64,000 nt of DNA from Muraenolepis orangiensis (lineage: Eukaryota; Chordata; Actinopteri; Gadiformes; Muraenolepididae). The notes under the pieces are model-generated. The model saw nothing but the letters and a program-made list of their open reading frames with translations. It searched no databases and was not told the origin of the DNA. Position 1 is the first letter of the stretch, and each line of letters begins with the position of its first letter. Both the position numbers and the translations under genes were made by a program. Positions 11,801 through 22,889 of the stretch are shown piece after piece. The stretch is from positions 2,129,376 to 2,193,375 of the forward strand of contig CM051006.1 in NCBI GenBank assembly GCA_027704905.1, given 5' to 3'.

Positions 11801-12049
11801 CACAGAGCTGTTGTTGACCCCCAGGTCATCAGGACCAGCCGTGGGTGAGCTAATACCACAGAACCTCTCACCTCGTCAAGCTTACATGCTTTGAAATGTG
11901 AGCCAGTTAGTGGCTTGTTGTGTTTTGTGTGTGTTTATGTGTATGTGTGTGTGTATGTTTGTGTGTTTGTGCATGTGCCATAGAGTTTGTGTTTTGCATG
12001 AGTTTCTACAGTTCAGTCTGTCTTGACTGTGTGTACATGTGAGCGTGTG

Positions 12050-12845
12050 TGGGGGTGTGTCCTTCAGTAGCAGAGTGGGTGGTGGGGGCGTGTCCTTCAG
12101 TAGCAGAGTGGGTGGTGGGGGCGTGTCCTTCAGTAGCAGAGTGGGTGGTGGGGGCGTGTCCTTCAGTAGCAGAGTGGGTGGTGGGGGCGTGTCCTTCAGT
12201 AGCAGAGTGGGTGGTGGGGGCGTGTCCTTCAGTAGCAGAGTGGGTGGTGGGGGTGTGTCCTTCAGTAGCAGAGTGGGTGGTGGGGGCGTGTCCTTCAGTA
12301 GCAGAGTGGGTGGTGGGGGCGTGTCCTTCAGTAGCAGAGTGGGTGGTGGGGGCGTGTCCTTCAGTAGCAGAGTGGGTGGTGGGGGCGTGTCCTTCAGTAG
12401 CAGAGTGGGTGGGGGGGTGCGTTGGGGCGTGTCCTTCAGTAGCAGAGTGGGGGTGGGGGCGTGTCCTTCAGTAGCAGAGTGGGTGGTGGGGGCGTGTCCT
12501 TCGGTAGCAGAGTGGGTGGTGGGGGCGTGTCCTTCGGTAGCAGAGTGGGTGGTGGGGGTGTCTTCAGTAGCAGAGTGGGTGGTGGGGCGTGTCCTTCAGT
12601 AGCAGAGTGGGTGGTGGGGGTGTGTCCTTCAGTAGCAGAGTGGGTGGTGGGGGTGTGTCCTTCAGTAGCAGAGTGGGTGGTGGGGGTGTGTCCTTCAGTA
12701 GCAGAGTGGGTGGTGGGGGTGTGTCCTTCAGTAGCAGAGTGGGTGGTGGGGGCGTGTCCTTCAGTAGCAGAGTGGGTGGTGGGGGCGTGTCCTTCAGTAG
12801 CAGAGTGGGTGGTGGGGGTGTGTCCTTCAGTAGCAGAGTGGGTGC
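12050..12845 (+). repeat. 33-bp minisatellite, about 24 copies
   Basis: Unit CGTGTCCTTCAGTAGCAGAG plus TGGGTGGTGGGGG. Variants are C/T at the first base and a slightly degenerate centre (12405-12570) with shortened units. The unit is divisible by three, so it reads as SFSSRVGGGGV in one frame and as CPSVAEWVVGA in another; neither is supported as protein. Confidence 0.96.
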
Positions 12846-12937
12846 CCTATTGTATGTGTGTGATCAGGAGGAGGATCAGATGTTCCTCCTCTCATGAGGG
12901 CCGGAGGCCTGGAGGAGGTCCATGGGAGGCTGCTGAT

Positions 12938-13104
12938 AACACACACACAAACACACATACTAGGCCAGGGCACAAACACACACACATACACACACACACT
13001 TGCTTATCAGTTCCCTCCAGCCTTAGACAGACACCACTGACTGGCTCTGCTGAGCTGAATCAACACTGGTGTAAGTGGTGTACATGTACACACACACACA
13101 CACA
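12938..13104 (+). repeat. scattered (CA)n tracts
   Basis: Short CA runs at about 12940-13000 and 13087-13104, separated by unique sequence. Confidence 0.85.
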
Positions 13105-13198
13105 CTTGCTTATTTTTAACTTGCAGAAAATTACATGTGAAGATTGGATGGATTGGCAAAACTGTTCCTCAACAAACAACACTGGACAGGGGAGTTTG

Positions 13199-13231
13199 AG
13201 TGTGTGTGTGTGTGAATATGTGTGTGTGTGT

Positions 13232-13312
<81 letters not shown>
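13199..13312 (+). repeat. (TG)n microsatellite
   Basis: TG tract with three interruptions in its first third and a pure block afterwards. Confidence 0.95.
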
Positions 13313-13313
<1 letters not shown>

Positions 13314-13577
13314 CCCTTGGCAGCTCTAGCTTCAGGCTGAGATCTCTGTCCCCCGCCTCTTCCTCTCTCTGTTGAAGCTCACCACCACTCAGTTAGCATT
13401 GCAGCTTCTGTATTTTCACAGATCAATAATGTGTTTGGGTTGTGTCCGCTTTGCGTGTGTGAAACCCAGCGTGGACTCTGTGAGGGGAGTGGACACAACT
13501 CAATCACAGGACCATGGCCACGGACCATGCCTCTATCCTGGACCTGCTCTGGATTGATCTTTTTATTGTGTTTAAAT

Positions 13578-14452
13578 GAATGCTGTCAATAGATCAAAAT
13601 ATTTAATCGGATTAATCACAAGTTTAAAATAAACATATTTACTTATAGCAAATGCTGATATGGAAGAATGAAATGCTAAAAGCAGTTAGAGATCAAGATT
13701 TTATTATTTTATTTTAGTTACTTTTCACTTTAGTTTTTCTTAGCAAAAAGGTCTCATGGAGTGCTTAGTATTGCCCAAAACATCAATAATAAGATAAATA
13801 TTAAGCAGACAACTGCATAAATAATCTGTTCCAAAATAATGTCTGCAACAAAGTGAACATCAACAGTTGCCTGTGAATTGTTTGCAAAGAAATATCGTAG
13901 ACCACTTTATGAAACTGAACAACAAAGTGCCAAAGTGAACAATCCTTTTTCACATTCTTAGCTGTAAAATAACATTGAAACAGAGTCAACTTGGTGGACT
14001 GTTTGCAAGTGTTTTGACTGTGTTTGAAAATAATTTTACGGCACTTTGCTAAAGCCCCATCAAACCCACAATCTTGGAGTGAGACCAGCGGCCCTCTGTC
14101 TAATGTGCTACCAAGGGCATCTGCTCAATGGAAGCTTCTTTGCTGTCACAATCATATTGCGAGCACGATGTGTTAAAGTGAAACGTTCCGCCCAGCGCTC
14201 CGCGGTGTCTCCTCATCATCCTGTTGGTTTAACGTCACGCTGCCTCTCAGGTCATTACCAGGTGAACACTGAGGGAGGAGCCTCTCAGCTCATTACCAGG
14301 TGAACACTGAGGGAGGAGCCTCTCAGCTCATTACCAGGTGAACACTGAGGGAGGAGCCTCTCAGCTCATTACCAGGTGAACACTGAGGGAGGAGCCTCTC
14401 AGCTCATTACCAGGTAATCACATGTGTTAACGTGTTAGCTTTGACAGCCCTA
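13578..14452. mobile_element. hAT-type non-autonomous element with 8-bp target duplication
   Basis: The ends are GAATGCTGTCAA (left) and TTGACAGCCCTA (right), that is, inverted termini sharing GCTGTCAA. Next to them are AT-rich subterminal blocks: AATCGGATTAATCACA on the left and TTAACACGTTA-type on the right. An exact 8-bp direct repeat GTTTAAAT flanks it (13570-13577 and 14453-14460), the length made by hAT transposases. No transposase is encoded. Its right part holds a 38-bp minisatellite. A truncated relative starts at about 41053. Confidence 0.8.
14245..14413 (+). repeat. 38-bp minisatellite inside the hAT-type element
   Basis: About four copies of ATTACCAGGTGAACACTGAG plus GGAGGAGCCTCTCAGCTC, near identical. 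Confidence 0.93.
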
Positions 14453-14484
14453 GTTTAAATGTTAAAGTAAAGTGTTGTTTATTG

Positions 14485-14790
14485 TATTTAGAACACTATA
14501 TAGTAGGTAGTATATAGTGTTGATTATAGTATATAGTAGGTAGAATATAGTGTTGTTTATAGTATATAGTAGGTAGTATATAGTGTTGTTTATAGTATAT
14601 AGTAGGTAGTATATAGTGTTGTTTAATGTATATAGTAGGTAGTATATAGTGTTTTATGTAGTATAGTAGGTAGTATATAGTAGGTATAATCTAGTGTTGT
14701 TTATAGTATATAGTAGGTAGTATAGGGTGTTGTTTATAGTATATAGTATACTATATAGTAGGAAGTATATAGTGTTGTTTAAAGTATAAG
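14485..14790 (+). repeat. AT-rich tandem array, about 35-40 bp unit
   Basis: Imperfect repeats built from TATAGTAGGTAGTATATAGT and GTTGTTTATAG. Similar TATAGTA-type words recur at 15910-16040, 29240-29400 and 57760-57860. Confidence 0.85.
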
Positions 14791-14874
14791 AGGTCATTCT
14801 AAGCGTTGGGTGATAATGAGGATATCTGCTTCCTGCCCGTCATCGACCATTAAAACCCCACTAGCCCTGCCTTA

Positions 14875-14986
14875 ACTCAGGGTGTCCGTATCGTATATAT
14901 ATAGGTATATATATAACATTAACCATAGGGTGTCCATATAGTATATATAGGTATATATATAACATTAACCATAGGGTGTCCATATA

Positions 14987-15046
<60 letters not shown>
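14875..15046 (+). repeat. AT-rich satellite, left half (split by LTR)
   Basis: Repeated unit AACATTAACCATAGGGTGTC plus CATATAGTATATATAGGTATAT, ending in a pure (AT)n run. The same unit resumes after the LTR at 15460-15625, so the LTR landed inside the array. Confidence 0.88.
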
Positions 15047-15049
<3 letters not shown>

Positions 15050-15456
15050 GGTACCCCAAGCTACCCTTGGGGTCCCACCAGGGCAAAGTATAGGAGACTT
15101 ACCTTTGGTTACGTTGTGGGAGGCGTATATCTCCCGAGGGAGATACTTGGAGGGCTTTAGGACCCGGGGGAAGGCGAACGAGATCCCGGAGTGAAACCCC
15201 CAGCTGACAACAATCAACACCTGAGTAAATCAGGTGCTTAAAAGCACACAGGTAGAGGGTTGCTAGAAAAGAGAAGGGGGGTGAGAGGACCGAGCCCTTG
15301 CGGCCGAGAGGTCCCGCCATATGCTGCTATGCTGCTATGCTGTTATGCTGTTCTGTTGTTCTGCTGGTTTCAGTTGTGATGCGAAGAAATAAAAGGACAT
15401 TCTTCGTTTAACCCTCAAAAACCCGCTGTTGTTTGCCTCCTTGAGCGTGGGCGCTC

Positions 15457-15459
<3 letters not shown>
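15047..15459 (+). mobile_element. putative solo LTR (413 bp)
   Basis: The segment begins TGTGGTACCCC and ends GCGCTCACA, the TG...CA termini of a long terminal repeat. An AATAAA at about 15389-15394 fits a polyadenylation signal on the plus strand. The flanks are ATAT on both sides (4-5 bp target duplication, ambiguous within (AT)n). No gag/pol sequence or second LTR is nearby, so it is probably left by LTR-LTR recombination. The superfamily cannot be told from this alone. Confidence 0.65.
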
Positions 15460-15493
<34 letters not shown>

Positions 15494-15525
15494 CATTAAC
15501 CATAGGGTGTCCATATAGTATATAT

Positions 15526-15556
<31 letters not shown>

Positions 15557-15625
15557 ACATTAACCATAGGGTGTCCATATCGTATATATAAGTATATATA
15601 TAACATTTACCATAGGGTGTCCATA
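15460..15625 (+). repeat. AT-rich satellite, right half
   Basis: Continuation of the array interrupted at 15047, with (TA)n runs and two units containing CATAGGGTGTCCATA. Confidence 0.88.
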
Positions 15626-15789
15626 CGAGTGGCGTCACCGTGTGGTACGGAGACACCACTGCACAGGACACACGGGCCCCGTGTTATCTACTGGTTAAAT
15701 CAACTTTATTAACTGAGTTGTACAACTACAGTCCGTACTGAAGTGGAGGGGACCGAACACACAACTCCCCTCCAGCTATCACCACCCAC

Positions 15790-15900
15790 CAAGATCCAAG
15801 GACCAAGATTCAAGATCCAAGATTCAAGAGGTATTTATTCTCCATTTTCTACAATACAATGTACAATGGAATGCTTACTCCCCATTCTCTCCTGCAGTAT
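15790..15900 (-). mobile_element. retroelement 3' end with CTTGAAT-type tail
   Basis: On the minus strand the sequence runs GGAATGCATT-like into AATAAATACC and then tandem CTTGAATCTTGGATCTTGAA. This is the simple-repeat tail typical of CR1/L2-group LINEs and their SINEs. A similar but decayed block (ATGGAATGCTTACTCCCCAT) occurs at 57735-57760. The body upstream is not recognisable. Confidence 0.5.
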
Positions 15901-16359
15901 GCATTTCAAAACCTACTATACTAAACTATACAATACTATACTATACAATACTATACTATACTGTCCACAACACTATATACTACCTTTGAAATGTTTGATA
16001 CTATGTACTATAAACACCACTAAATACGATATTATGTACTTTACTGTATACTTTATGTTACATACCACGTTCTCCATCTGCGGATATCACTGGAAGGTCA
16101 CACACAACTATTCTGACTTTACTGCGATGATTTGATACATAGAGAATGTTCTAGAAAACGGAAGAGCCAATCAGGGCCTTAATTATCATTGGGTTCAGAA
16201 GCGACGCTGTTGACATTTACAAAGAACACACGACGACCAATTAATACTCTTTATTACACACAAGATGGGTACAGCAAAAAGGAAGGAAACCTGTGACATA
16301 TTCTGTGTGCTATATATGGTTAATGTGATATATGTATATATATACACATATACATATAT
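15901..16359. other. AT-rich, imperfect CTATACTATA-type repeats, otherwise unassigned
   Basis: 15915-16040 is made of ACTATACTATA/ACACTATATACTACC words. From 16040 to 16359 nothing is recognised apart from TA-rich sequence next to the following element. Confidence 0.55.
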
Positions 16360-17228
16360 CAGTGGCAACTTGTATTTGTATAAGTACCGGATGAAGGAAG
16401 GTGCCTCACTATCAATTCTGACCGTGTATTAGTGGGTCATTTTAGCAGACAATCCAAACTGAATTAAAACCGATTGTGATCGGAGGAAGAAGAAACATTG
16501 TTTTGATGAAAAATAGATATTTAGCGATTAATCCATTTATGATGAAAATCTGAAAGTCGGAATAGAAGTTTCATCCACAGTGGATTAGAAATTGAGTGAG
16601 ATTTGAGGGAGAATCGTTCTGTTGTGTAAAGTATATTTACCTGTATTTAATTAAAATAATACATACTATCATGAAGTAAAACCAGTAATGCACGTGAATC
16701 ACATCAGTTGACTAATCGCGAGCCAAAGACACCACCTTGTCACGGTCAGCCATGATTTCTGTTTACGTTTGGCGTCATGTACCTGGAACGCTTTGAGGAG
16801 GAACTCAAGTTACGATCTAAAATCAATTAAAAGTAAATTTGTTTTCTGGAACGTGGAATTAATGAATGACACAATATAGATCCTTGCACGATGATAACCC
16901 GCCCCCCAAAACTCTGATTGGGTATTCACCAGTGCAGTGAGCTCTGATTGGTTCACAGCCTATGGCTAGACCCGCCCTCAGGGAGGATGGTCCTCCCTTA
17001 GCGCCGTACACACTCACACACTCATGTTAAACCAGGACTCACCGGCCACTCGGGTCCGGGAGTTTATAATGGACTTCAAATGTGAGCTTACGGAGGACGT
17101 TCCTCCGTTGCTCCATTTGTGTGACTTTGAATAGTATATTCACAGATTAATCTGTATTTAACTTTTTTTTTTCTCTGAAATGTTAGGGAGGATGGTCCTC
17201 CCTTTCCTCAATGGACCATCCTCCACTG
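16360..17228 (+). mobile_element. hAT-like MITE, copy 1 (869 bp)
   Basis: Begins CAGTGGCAACT and ends ATCCTCCACTG, so both termini read CAGTGG inward. Flanks are ACATATAT and ATATATAT, an 8-bp target duplication with one mismatch. The second copy (58850-59795) lies in the opposite orientation and aligns along its whole length, with one extra segment there. No coding capacity. Three short perfect palindromes lie in the last third (16981-16997, 17090-17108, 17185-17203), and two ATTGG (inverted CCAAT) words near 16917 and 16948 are shared by both copies. Confidence 0.75.
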
Positions 17229-17414
17229 ATATATATAAGTATATACATATATGTACACCCAATATATATTGCATTTCACTCAAGTAAAAATAACAAATTT
17301 GGTTCATAATTCACATTCAAATGTATGCATGCAATTCTTTTATATTTTATATTTCTTGGTGTATTTGTTTTGAATGTCGGCGTTCTTGTAACTATGCACA
17401 ATCTGTGGATCTGT

Positions 17415-17600
17415 GGTCCCTCAGTGACTAACTGTCACTATGGATAGGCCTGTGATTGACTAACTGTCACTATGGATACCCCTGTGATTGACTAACTGTC
17501 ACTATGGATAGGCCTGTGATTGACTAACTGTCACTATGGATAGGCCTGTGATTGACTAACTGTCACTATGGATAGGCCTGTGATTGGCTAACTGTCACTT
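17415..17600 (+). repeat. 32-bp minisatellite
   Basis: Five to six copies of TATGGATAGGCCTGTGATTG plus ACTAACTGTCAC with few changes. Confidence 0.95.
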
Positions 17601-17671
17601 GTTGTAGAAGACCTACACCCATCGGCCTTCACTGGCAGGTCCCATTGTTCTCCGGGGGTATGAATTTACCT

Positions 17672-17791
17672 GCTGTGTGTGTGTGTGTGTGCATGTGAGT
17701 GTGTGTGTGAGAGTGTGTGTGTGTGTATGTGTGTATGTGTGTATGTGTGTATGTGCATGTGAGTGTGTGTGTGAGTGTGTGTGTGTGTGCA

Positions 17792-17836
<45 letters not shown>
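17672..17836 (+). repeat. (TG)n compound microsatellite
   Basis: TG tract with regular GTATG, GCATG and GAGTG interruptions. Confidence 0.95.
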
Positions 17837-18132
17837 ATTGGGGGCCTTATGGTTGTGTGAGGTCCTTGTGCGACCTCACAAGGTCCTCACACACCAACGA
17901 GGCTCAGAAGTGTGTTATTATTGATCTATAATTACGACTATTTCCATCAGCATCACCTCTCTCCTAGCGAGGCAGAGGACTCATGCTGGCCTCTAGCTCT
18001 CTCCCTGGGCCCCTGGGGGCCTCTGGTTTTAATCACACTGGGCTTTCCCGCCCGTTAAAACCAGCCAGTGACGTTTATTAGACAGTGGAGGAAAATAAAC
18101 AAGCACCTAAATTGGCTCCCAGCAAGGGTGCT
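17837..18132. other. unassigned
   Basis: No recognised feature between the TG and CT tracts. Confidence 0.4.
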
Positions 18133-18237
<105 letters not shown>

Positions 18238-18403
18238 AGTGGATCTCTGGGCTGGTTAAAGGTTAAATGAGACAGAATGACTCAGAGGTTTTCTCTATTC
18301 AGACTGTAAAGACGTTGCTGTCAGCTTGTCTTTAATTAGATTTATAGACTCAGTTGAAAGTCTTTCCCAGCTCATCTCTTTCTTGTTTACTCTTCCACAC
18401 GCA

Positions 18404-18419
18404 CGCACACATTCACACA

Positions 18420-18504
<85 letters not shown>

Positions 18505-18578
18505 AAACACTAACACACATACAAACACATACACATAGACACACTTATACACACACACACACACACACACACATGCAC

Positions 18579-18624
<46 letters not shown>

Positions 18625-18630
18625 ACAACA
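18404..18630 (+). repeat. (CA)n compound microsatellite
   Basis: Pure CA core (18430-18502) followed by interrupted CA with TACAAACA, TATACA and ATGCACA variants. Confidence 0.95.
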
Positions 18631-18859
18631 CAACACACTATTAAACAACTGCTGCATCAAATCCTGTGCCTTGTGCAAGAAAATGTTAAATGTTAATCTC
18701 TAAAACTCACATCTGTCAAACACTCAAAAAACTCACACATTTGTAAAAACTCATATTCATAAAACAACCCACATCTATTAAGGCATAACTACTGAACTCA
18801 CATTTGTAAAACACACAGGTAAAATGAGGTGTCAGATTGTTGAACAGCAGCCACGCCCC

Positions 18860-20020
18860 CAAACCTGGAGGTAACACAAACCTTTAAGTAACACACACCT
18901 GGAAGTAACACACCTGGAGGAAACACACCCGGAAGTAACACACCTGGAGGAAACACACCTGGAGTTATCATACCTGGAAGTAACACACCTGGAGGAAACA
19001 CACCTGGAGTTAACACACCTGGAGTTAACACATATGTAGGTAACACATCTGTAGGTAGCACACACCTGGAGGTAACACACACCTGGAGGTTACACACACC
19101 TGGAGGTTACACACCTTGAGAGCACACACCTGGAGGTAACAAACCTGGAGGTAAGACACACCTGGAGGTAAGACACCTGAAGGTAACACACACCTGGAGG
19201 TAACACACACCTGGCAGGTAACACACACCTGGAGGTAAGACACGCCTGGAGGTAACACACCTGGAGGTAACACACCTGGAGGTAAGACACCTGAAGGTAA
19301 CACACACCTGGAGGTAAGACACACCTGGAGGTAACACACCTGGAGGTAAGACACCTGAAGGTAACACACACCTGGAGGTAACACACACCTGGCAGGTAAC
19401 ACACACCTGGAGGTAAGACACGCCTGGAGGTAAGACACGCCTGGAGGTAACACACACCTGAAGGTAAAACACCTGGAGATAACACACCTGGAGGTAACAC
19501 ATCTGGAGGTAACACAACCCTGGAGGTAACACACACCTGAAGGTATCACACCTGGAGGTAACACAACCCTGGAGGTAACACACCTGGAGGTAACACACCT
19601 GGAGATAACACACACCTGAAGGTAACACACACCTGAAGGTATCACACCTGGAGGTAACGCAGCTGGAGGTAACACACCTAAAGGTAACACAACCCTGGAG
19701 GTAACACCACAACCCTGTAGGTAACAAACACCTGGAGGTATCACACCTGGAGGTAACGCAGCTGGAGGTAACGCAGCTGGAGGTAACATAATCCTGGAGG
19801 TAACAAACCTGGAGGTAACACACCTTTAAGGTAACACAACCCTGGAGGTAACACACCTGGAGGTAACACACCTAAAGGTAACACAACCCTGGAGGTAACA
19901 CACCTGGAGGTAACACACCTTTAAGGTAACACACACCTGGAGGTAACACACCTTGAGGTAACACACACCTGGAGGTAACACACCTAAAGGTAACACAACC
20001 CTGGAGGTAACACACCTGGA
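18860..20020 (+). repeat. 1.2-kb minisatellite of CTGGAGGTAACACAC-type units
   Basis: Dozens of 13-18 bp units of ACACCTGGAGGTAAC with variable spacing (ACAC or ACACAC linkers) and variants such as CTGAAGGTAAC, CTGGAGTTAAC and CTAAAGGTAAC. Each unit contains GGAGGTAAC, which resembles a splice-donor site. On the minus strand each reads GTTACCTCCAGG. Overlapping minus-strand ORFs of up to 254 codons are artefacts of the repeat. Confidence 0.93.
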
Positions 20021-21398
20021 GCCAATTAAGGTAATTAAGCAGGAGGCTTAAATGCCCACAGCAACCACACGGCCGGTCGAGGAGAGGTTGGTAAACTGAA
20101 TCTCCAACTGTGCAGTTAGAGAGCATAAGAGATATAGAGAGTAAGAGAAGGTGAGAGTAGAAGATTTAGAGAGAGCGAATGTGGCAGCAAGTGGATTGAT
20201 TGTACTCTGAAACTTACTTTGATATCACCTGGAAGGAACCATGACGGATCAGAACTAGGGTTGACTGGACAGACATAAGGATACCCCATCTCCCGGGCCT
20301 ACTGAGTCTGACTCCCTCGGCATTTCCCTCAGTTTATGTGTGGACAAAAAACCCCAACAAAGAACCCAGCCTTTCCCATTCCCTTCGCTGCTAATTAGAA
20401 TCAAACCTCAGACTTTGGCATTGACCCTGACTGTGACTCCCTCCCTGCTAATTAGGTTCAAACGTCAGACTTTGGCGTTGTGACCCTGACTGTGACTTCC
20501 TTCCTGCCAGGGCGAGTTGCCACGAATCATGAAAAAACTAATCTTCCAAAAACTCACATCTAAAAAAACTCAGCATTAGCATTTATTTTGGACCGCTCCG
20601 TCCTCCAGCCACAGTCATTAAAAGTATTTCTGCCGTCTGCCGTTACGCTTTAACCTCCAGACCCCCAGGTCTTCAGACCCTGACATTAACAGTAAACAGG
20701 TTGGCAACAGACCTTTAAATCCACACTAGTCAGAACGGGGCCTTGCAGTGCTATTGTTCAGCCTAGCGTCTAACGACATCTGCTTTGGTAGAGAGAGGCT
20801 AAAGTGTTAGCTCCTCCGGCCGGCCTATATGGACGGAGTTATTGAACTGAACTAGTTTTAATTGTTTTAGCCTCAGCTCTTTGTTTATCCGTTTAGTCTG
20901 GCTGATTCCTTTTATTTTCTCCACTTATTTTCGTGTTGGCGGAACAAGTGAGTTAATGTGCTAGCTCCAAACCCAGGCCTGAAACCTGCTGTCTGCTCTG
21001 TTTAAGGTCCGTGTGTTGACAGGGATTAACATAGACCTTATCATCCACCTTTTGCTTTTCAAAGTGACAAACCCATCCGTGTGCCCAGAGAGCTTTTCCC
21101 CCTGCGGCTCTCAACTAAATATGGAACACGTTGGACGTTATTATGATGAAAGATGTGTATATGAGCACGCATGTGACCAATAAATCAAAATGCCTGTTCT
21201 CCTGCTCCTCGATGCCTGCAGATAGAGACAGGTTCACCCTGAACGGAGACATGCGGCTCCTACTTCTGGATCGGAGTCTGCTTGGATTTTCTTGTTTGCC
21301 AGATTCATCAAGTGGAAATACAGATGGTCACATTATTTCATAATTTACAGCTTGTTTTGAAACTCATAATTACCCATCAATCTCTGCATATCTCTATC

Positions 21399-21403
<5 letters not shown>
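20021..21403. other. unassigned; contains a roughly 60-bp direct duplication
   Basis: 20391-20449 and 20450-20510 are diverged copies of CTAATTAGRWTCAAAC followed by GTCAGACTTTGGC and CCCTGACTGTGACT. The GGTAATTAAGCAGGAGGCTTAAATGCC block at about 20030-20052 and the unit-rich sequence after it could be part of a retroelement, but no ends were found. The remainder has no recognised gene. Confidence 0.45.

Positions 21404-21451
<48 letters not shown>
21404..21451 (+). repeat. (CT)n microsatellite
   Basis: Pure CT tract. Confidence 0.95.
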
Positions 21452-21456
<5 letters not shown>

Positions 21457-21637
21457 GGTGTAGGCTGTATTGGTTTCATGCATATTATTAAAAAACTGTT
21501 TTAGGGGCTGTAGAAATTCTAATCCCACACATGCAGATCTCTGGCTCTATCTATATATACAGTCCATATTCATCACAAGACACCTTTCTAGTCCACAGGT
21601 TAGAATGCTGTTAGACACCCACCAGGGGTATATAAAT

Positions 21638-21641
<4 letters not shown>

Positions 21642-21700
<59 letters not shown>
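21642..21700 (+). repeat. (CT)n microsatellite
   Basis: Pure CT tract, followed 50 bp later by a CA tract. Confidence 0.95.
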
Positions 21701-21703
<3 letters not shown>

Positions 21704-21746
21704 GGGAGCCCCCCAGGGATCCATACAGGAGCCAGGCTGTTACCAG

Positions 21747-21748
<2 letters not shown>

Positions 21749-21799
<51 letters not shown>

Positions 21800-21828
21800 C
21801 ACACACACACATACATGCACACACACAG
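21749..21828 (+). repeat. (CA)n microsatellite
   Basis: CA tract with two ATGCA/ATACATG interruptions. Confidence 0.95.
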
Positions 21829-21931
21829 GCTGTCAGAATGTAAGGTACCCACGCACGACACTCTCTTGTCATGCGCCTTCTCCTTCACATGTCAGGATAG
21901 GCTTTTACTGTGTTGCACGGGTCCCACTACA

Positions 21932-21934
<3 letters not shown>

Positions 21935-21988
<54 letters not shown>
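21935..21988 (+). repeat. (CA)n microsatellite
   Basis: Pure CA tract immediately before a 16-bp minisatellite. Confidence 0.95.
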
Positions 21989-21994
<6 letters not shown>

Positions 21995-22001
21995 TGGCCT
22001 G

Positions 22002-22133
22002 GTCCAGACCATCACTGGTCCAGACCATCACTCGTTCAGACCATCACTGGTCCAGACCATCTCTGGTCCAGACCATCACTGGTCCAGACCATCACTCATT
22101 CAGACCATCACTGGTCCAGACCCTCACTGGTCT
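22002..22133 (+). repeat. 16-bp minisatellite
   Basis: Eight units of GGTCCAGACCATCACT. The third and seventh begin CGTTC and CATTC, suggesting that a four-unit block was itself duplicated. Confidence 0.93.
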
Positions 22134-22644
22134 CTATGTTCCCATATGTTCCTTAAACTGTCCCTGTGGAATAAACAGCCTCATGAAGCCAGAGTCTTCT
22201 GATCGATATCGGTCTATCCACATCTAACGGCCATTAATCTCGGGGCCCCTTCTTCCTTTATAGTCCCTTAGCCTATCCATTACTCCTTGTTAAGCTCCTC
22301 TAAACTAATGATAATACACCATTAGTCTTTAAGGTGCTGCAGCTGTACTGAATCATGACATGACCACGATAGGTCAACATGGAAACATCGGAACAAGGAA
22401 CAATGCTACGAAGAAATACTGACAGCAACACTACTGCCAATATGTTGTCCTTTGGAATGTCCAATGAGCGGCTGTTTTATTTCTGGCTGATGTGTTTATT
22501 ATTCTCACAGTACCCCGGGTTGCCAGATATGAAACTAATCAGCACACAAACAGCATGCTACAGCCATGGAGGCCAAAGAACAGACTGGATCCACTGAGGC
22601 TGTAATAGATTGAACCCGACCTAAAGAGAACGGGTGCTGTATGA
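22134..22644. other. unassigned
   Basis: No gene or repeat recognised. Confidence 0.4.
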
Positions 22645-22787
22645 TGTATTTGTCAAGACTCCAGCTGCAGCATTCTGTGCAAGCTGAAGGCTTCTCGTAG
22701 CACAACTAGAGTACCTGGATAACAGTTTCAGCATCACACAATCATAGAATCGGTTGGACTTTAGGAATATTACTGAGATCATTTTTT
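22645..22787 (+). repeat. dispersed teleost repeat, part 1
   Basis: The words CAGCATTCTGTGCAAGCTGA, AGCACAACTAGAGTACCTGG and TTTCAGCATCACAC match, from memory, a well-known dispersed fish repeat whose name I cannot give. A later part of what appears to be the same repeat follows at 23636-23920, so the copy seems to be interrupted. Confidence 0.45.
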
Positions 22788-22889
22788 TTAATAACTAATG
22801 ATGCCATAAAAAAACGCCTGTATACTTTACTTCAGAGAGTTCTGAGATTGTATTATTATTGTTACTTACGCGTTGAGTTTTGATATAAG

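Noticed and set aside
12039..13375. ORFs of 187 and 304 codons rich in SFSSRVGGGGV or CPSVAEWVVGA
   Set aside because: Products of the 33-bp minisatellite and adjoining CA/TG tracts. No domain, start context or splice evidence.
18798..20126. Minus-strand ORFs with LPPGVCYLQVCVTSR repeats
   Set aside because: Translation of the CTGGAGGTAAC array. The same repeat is open in several frames at once.
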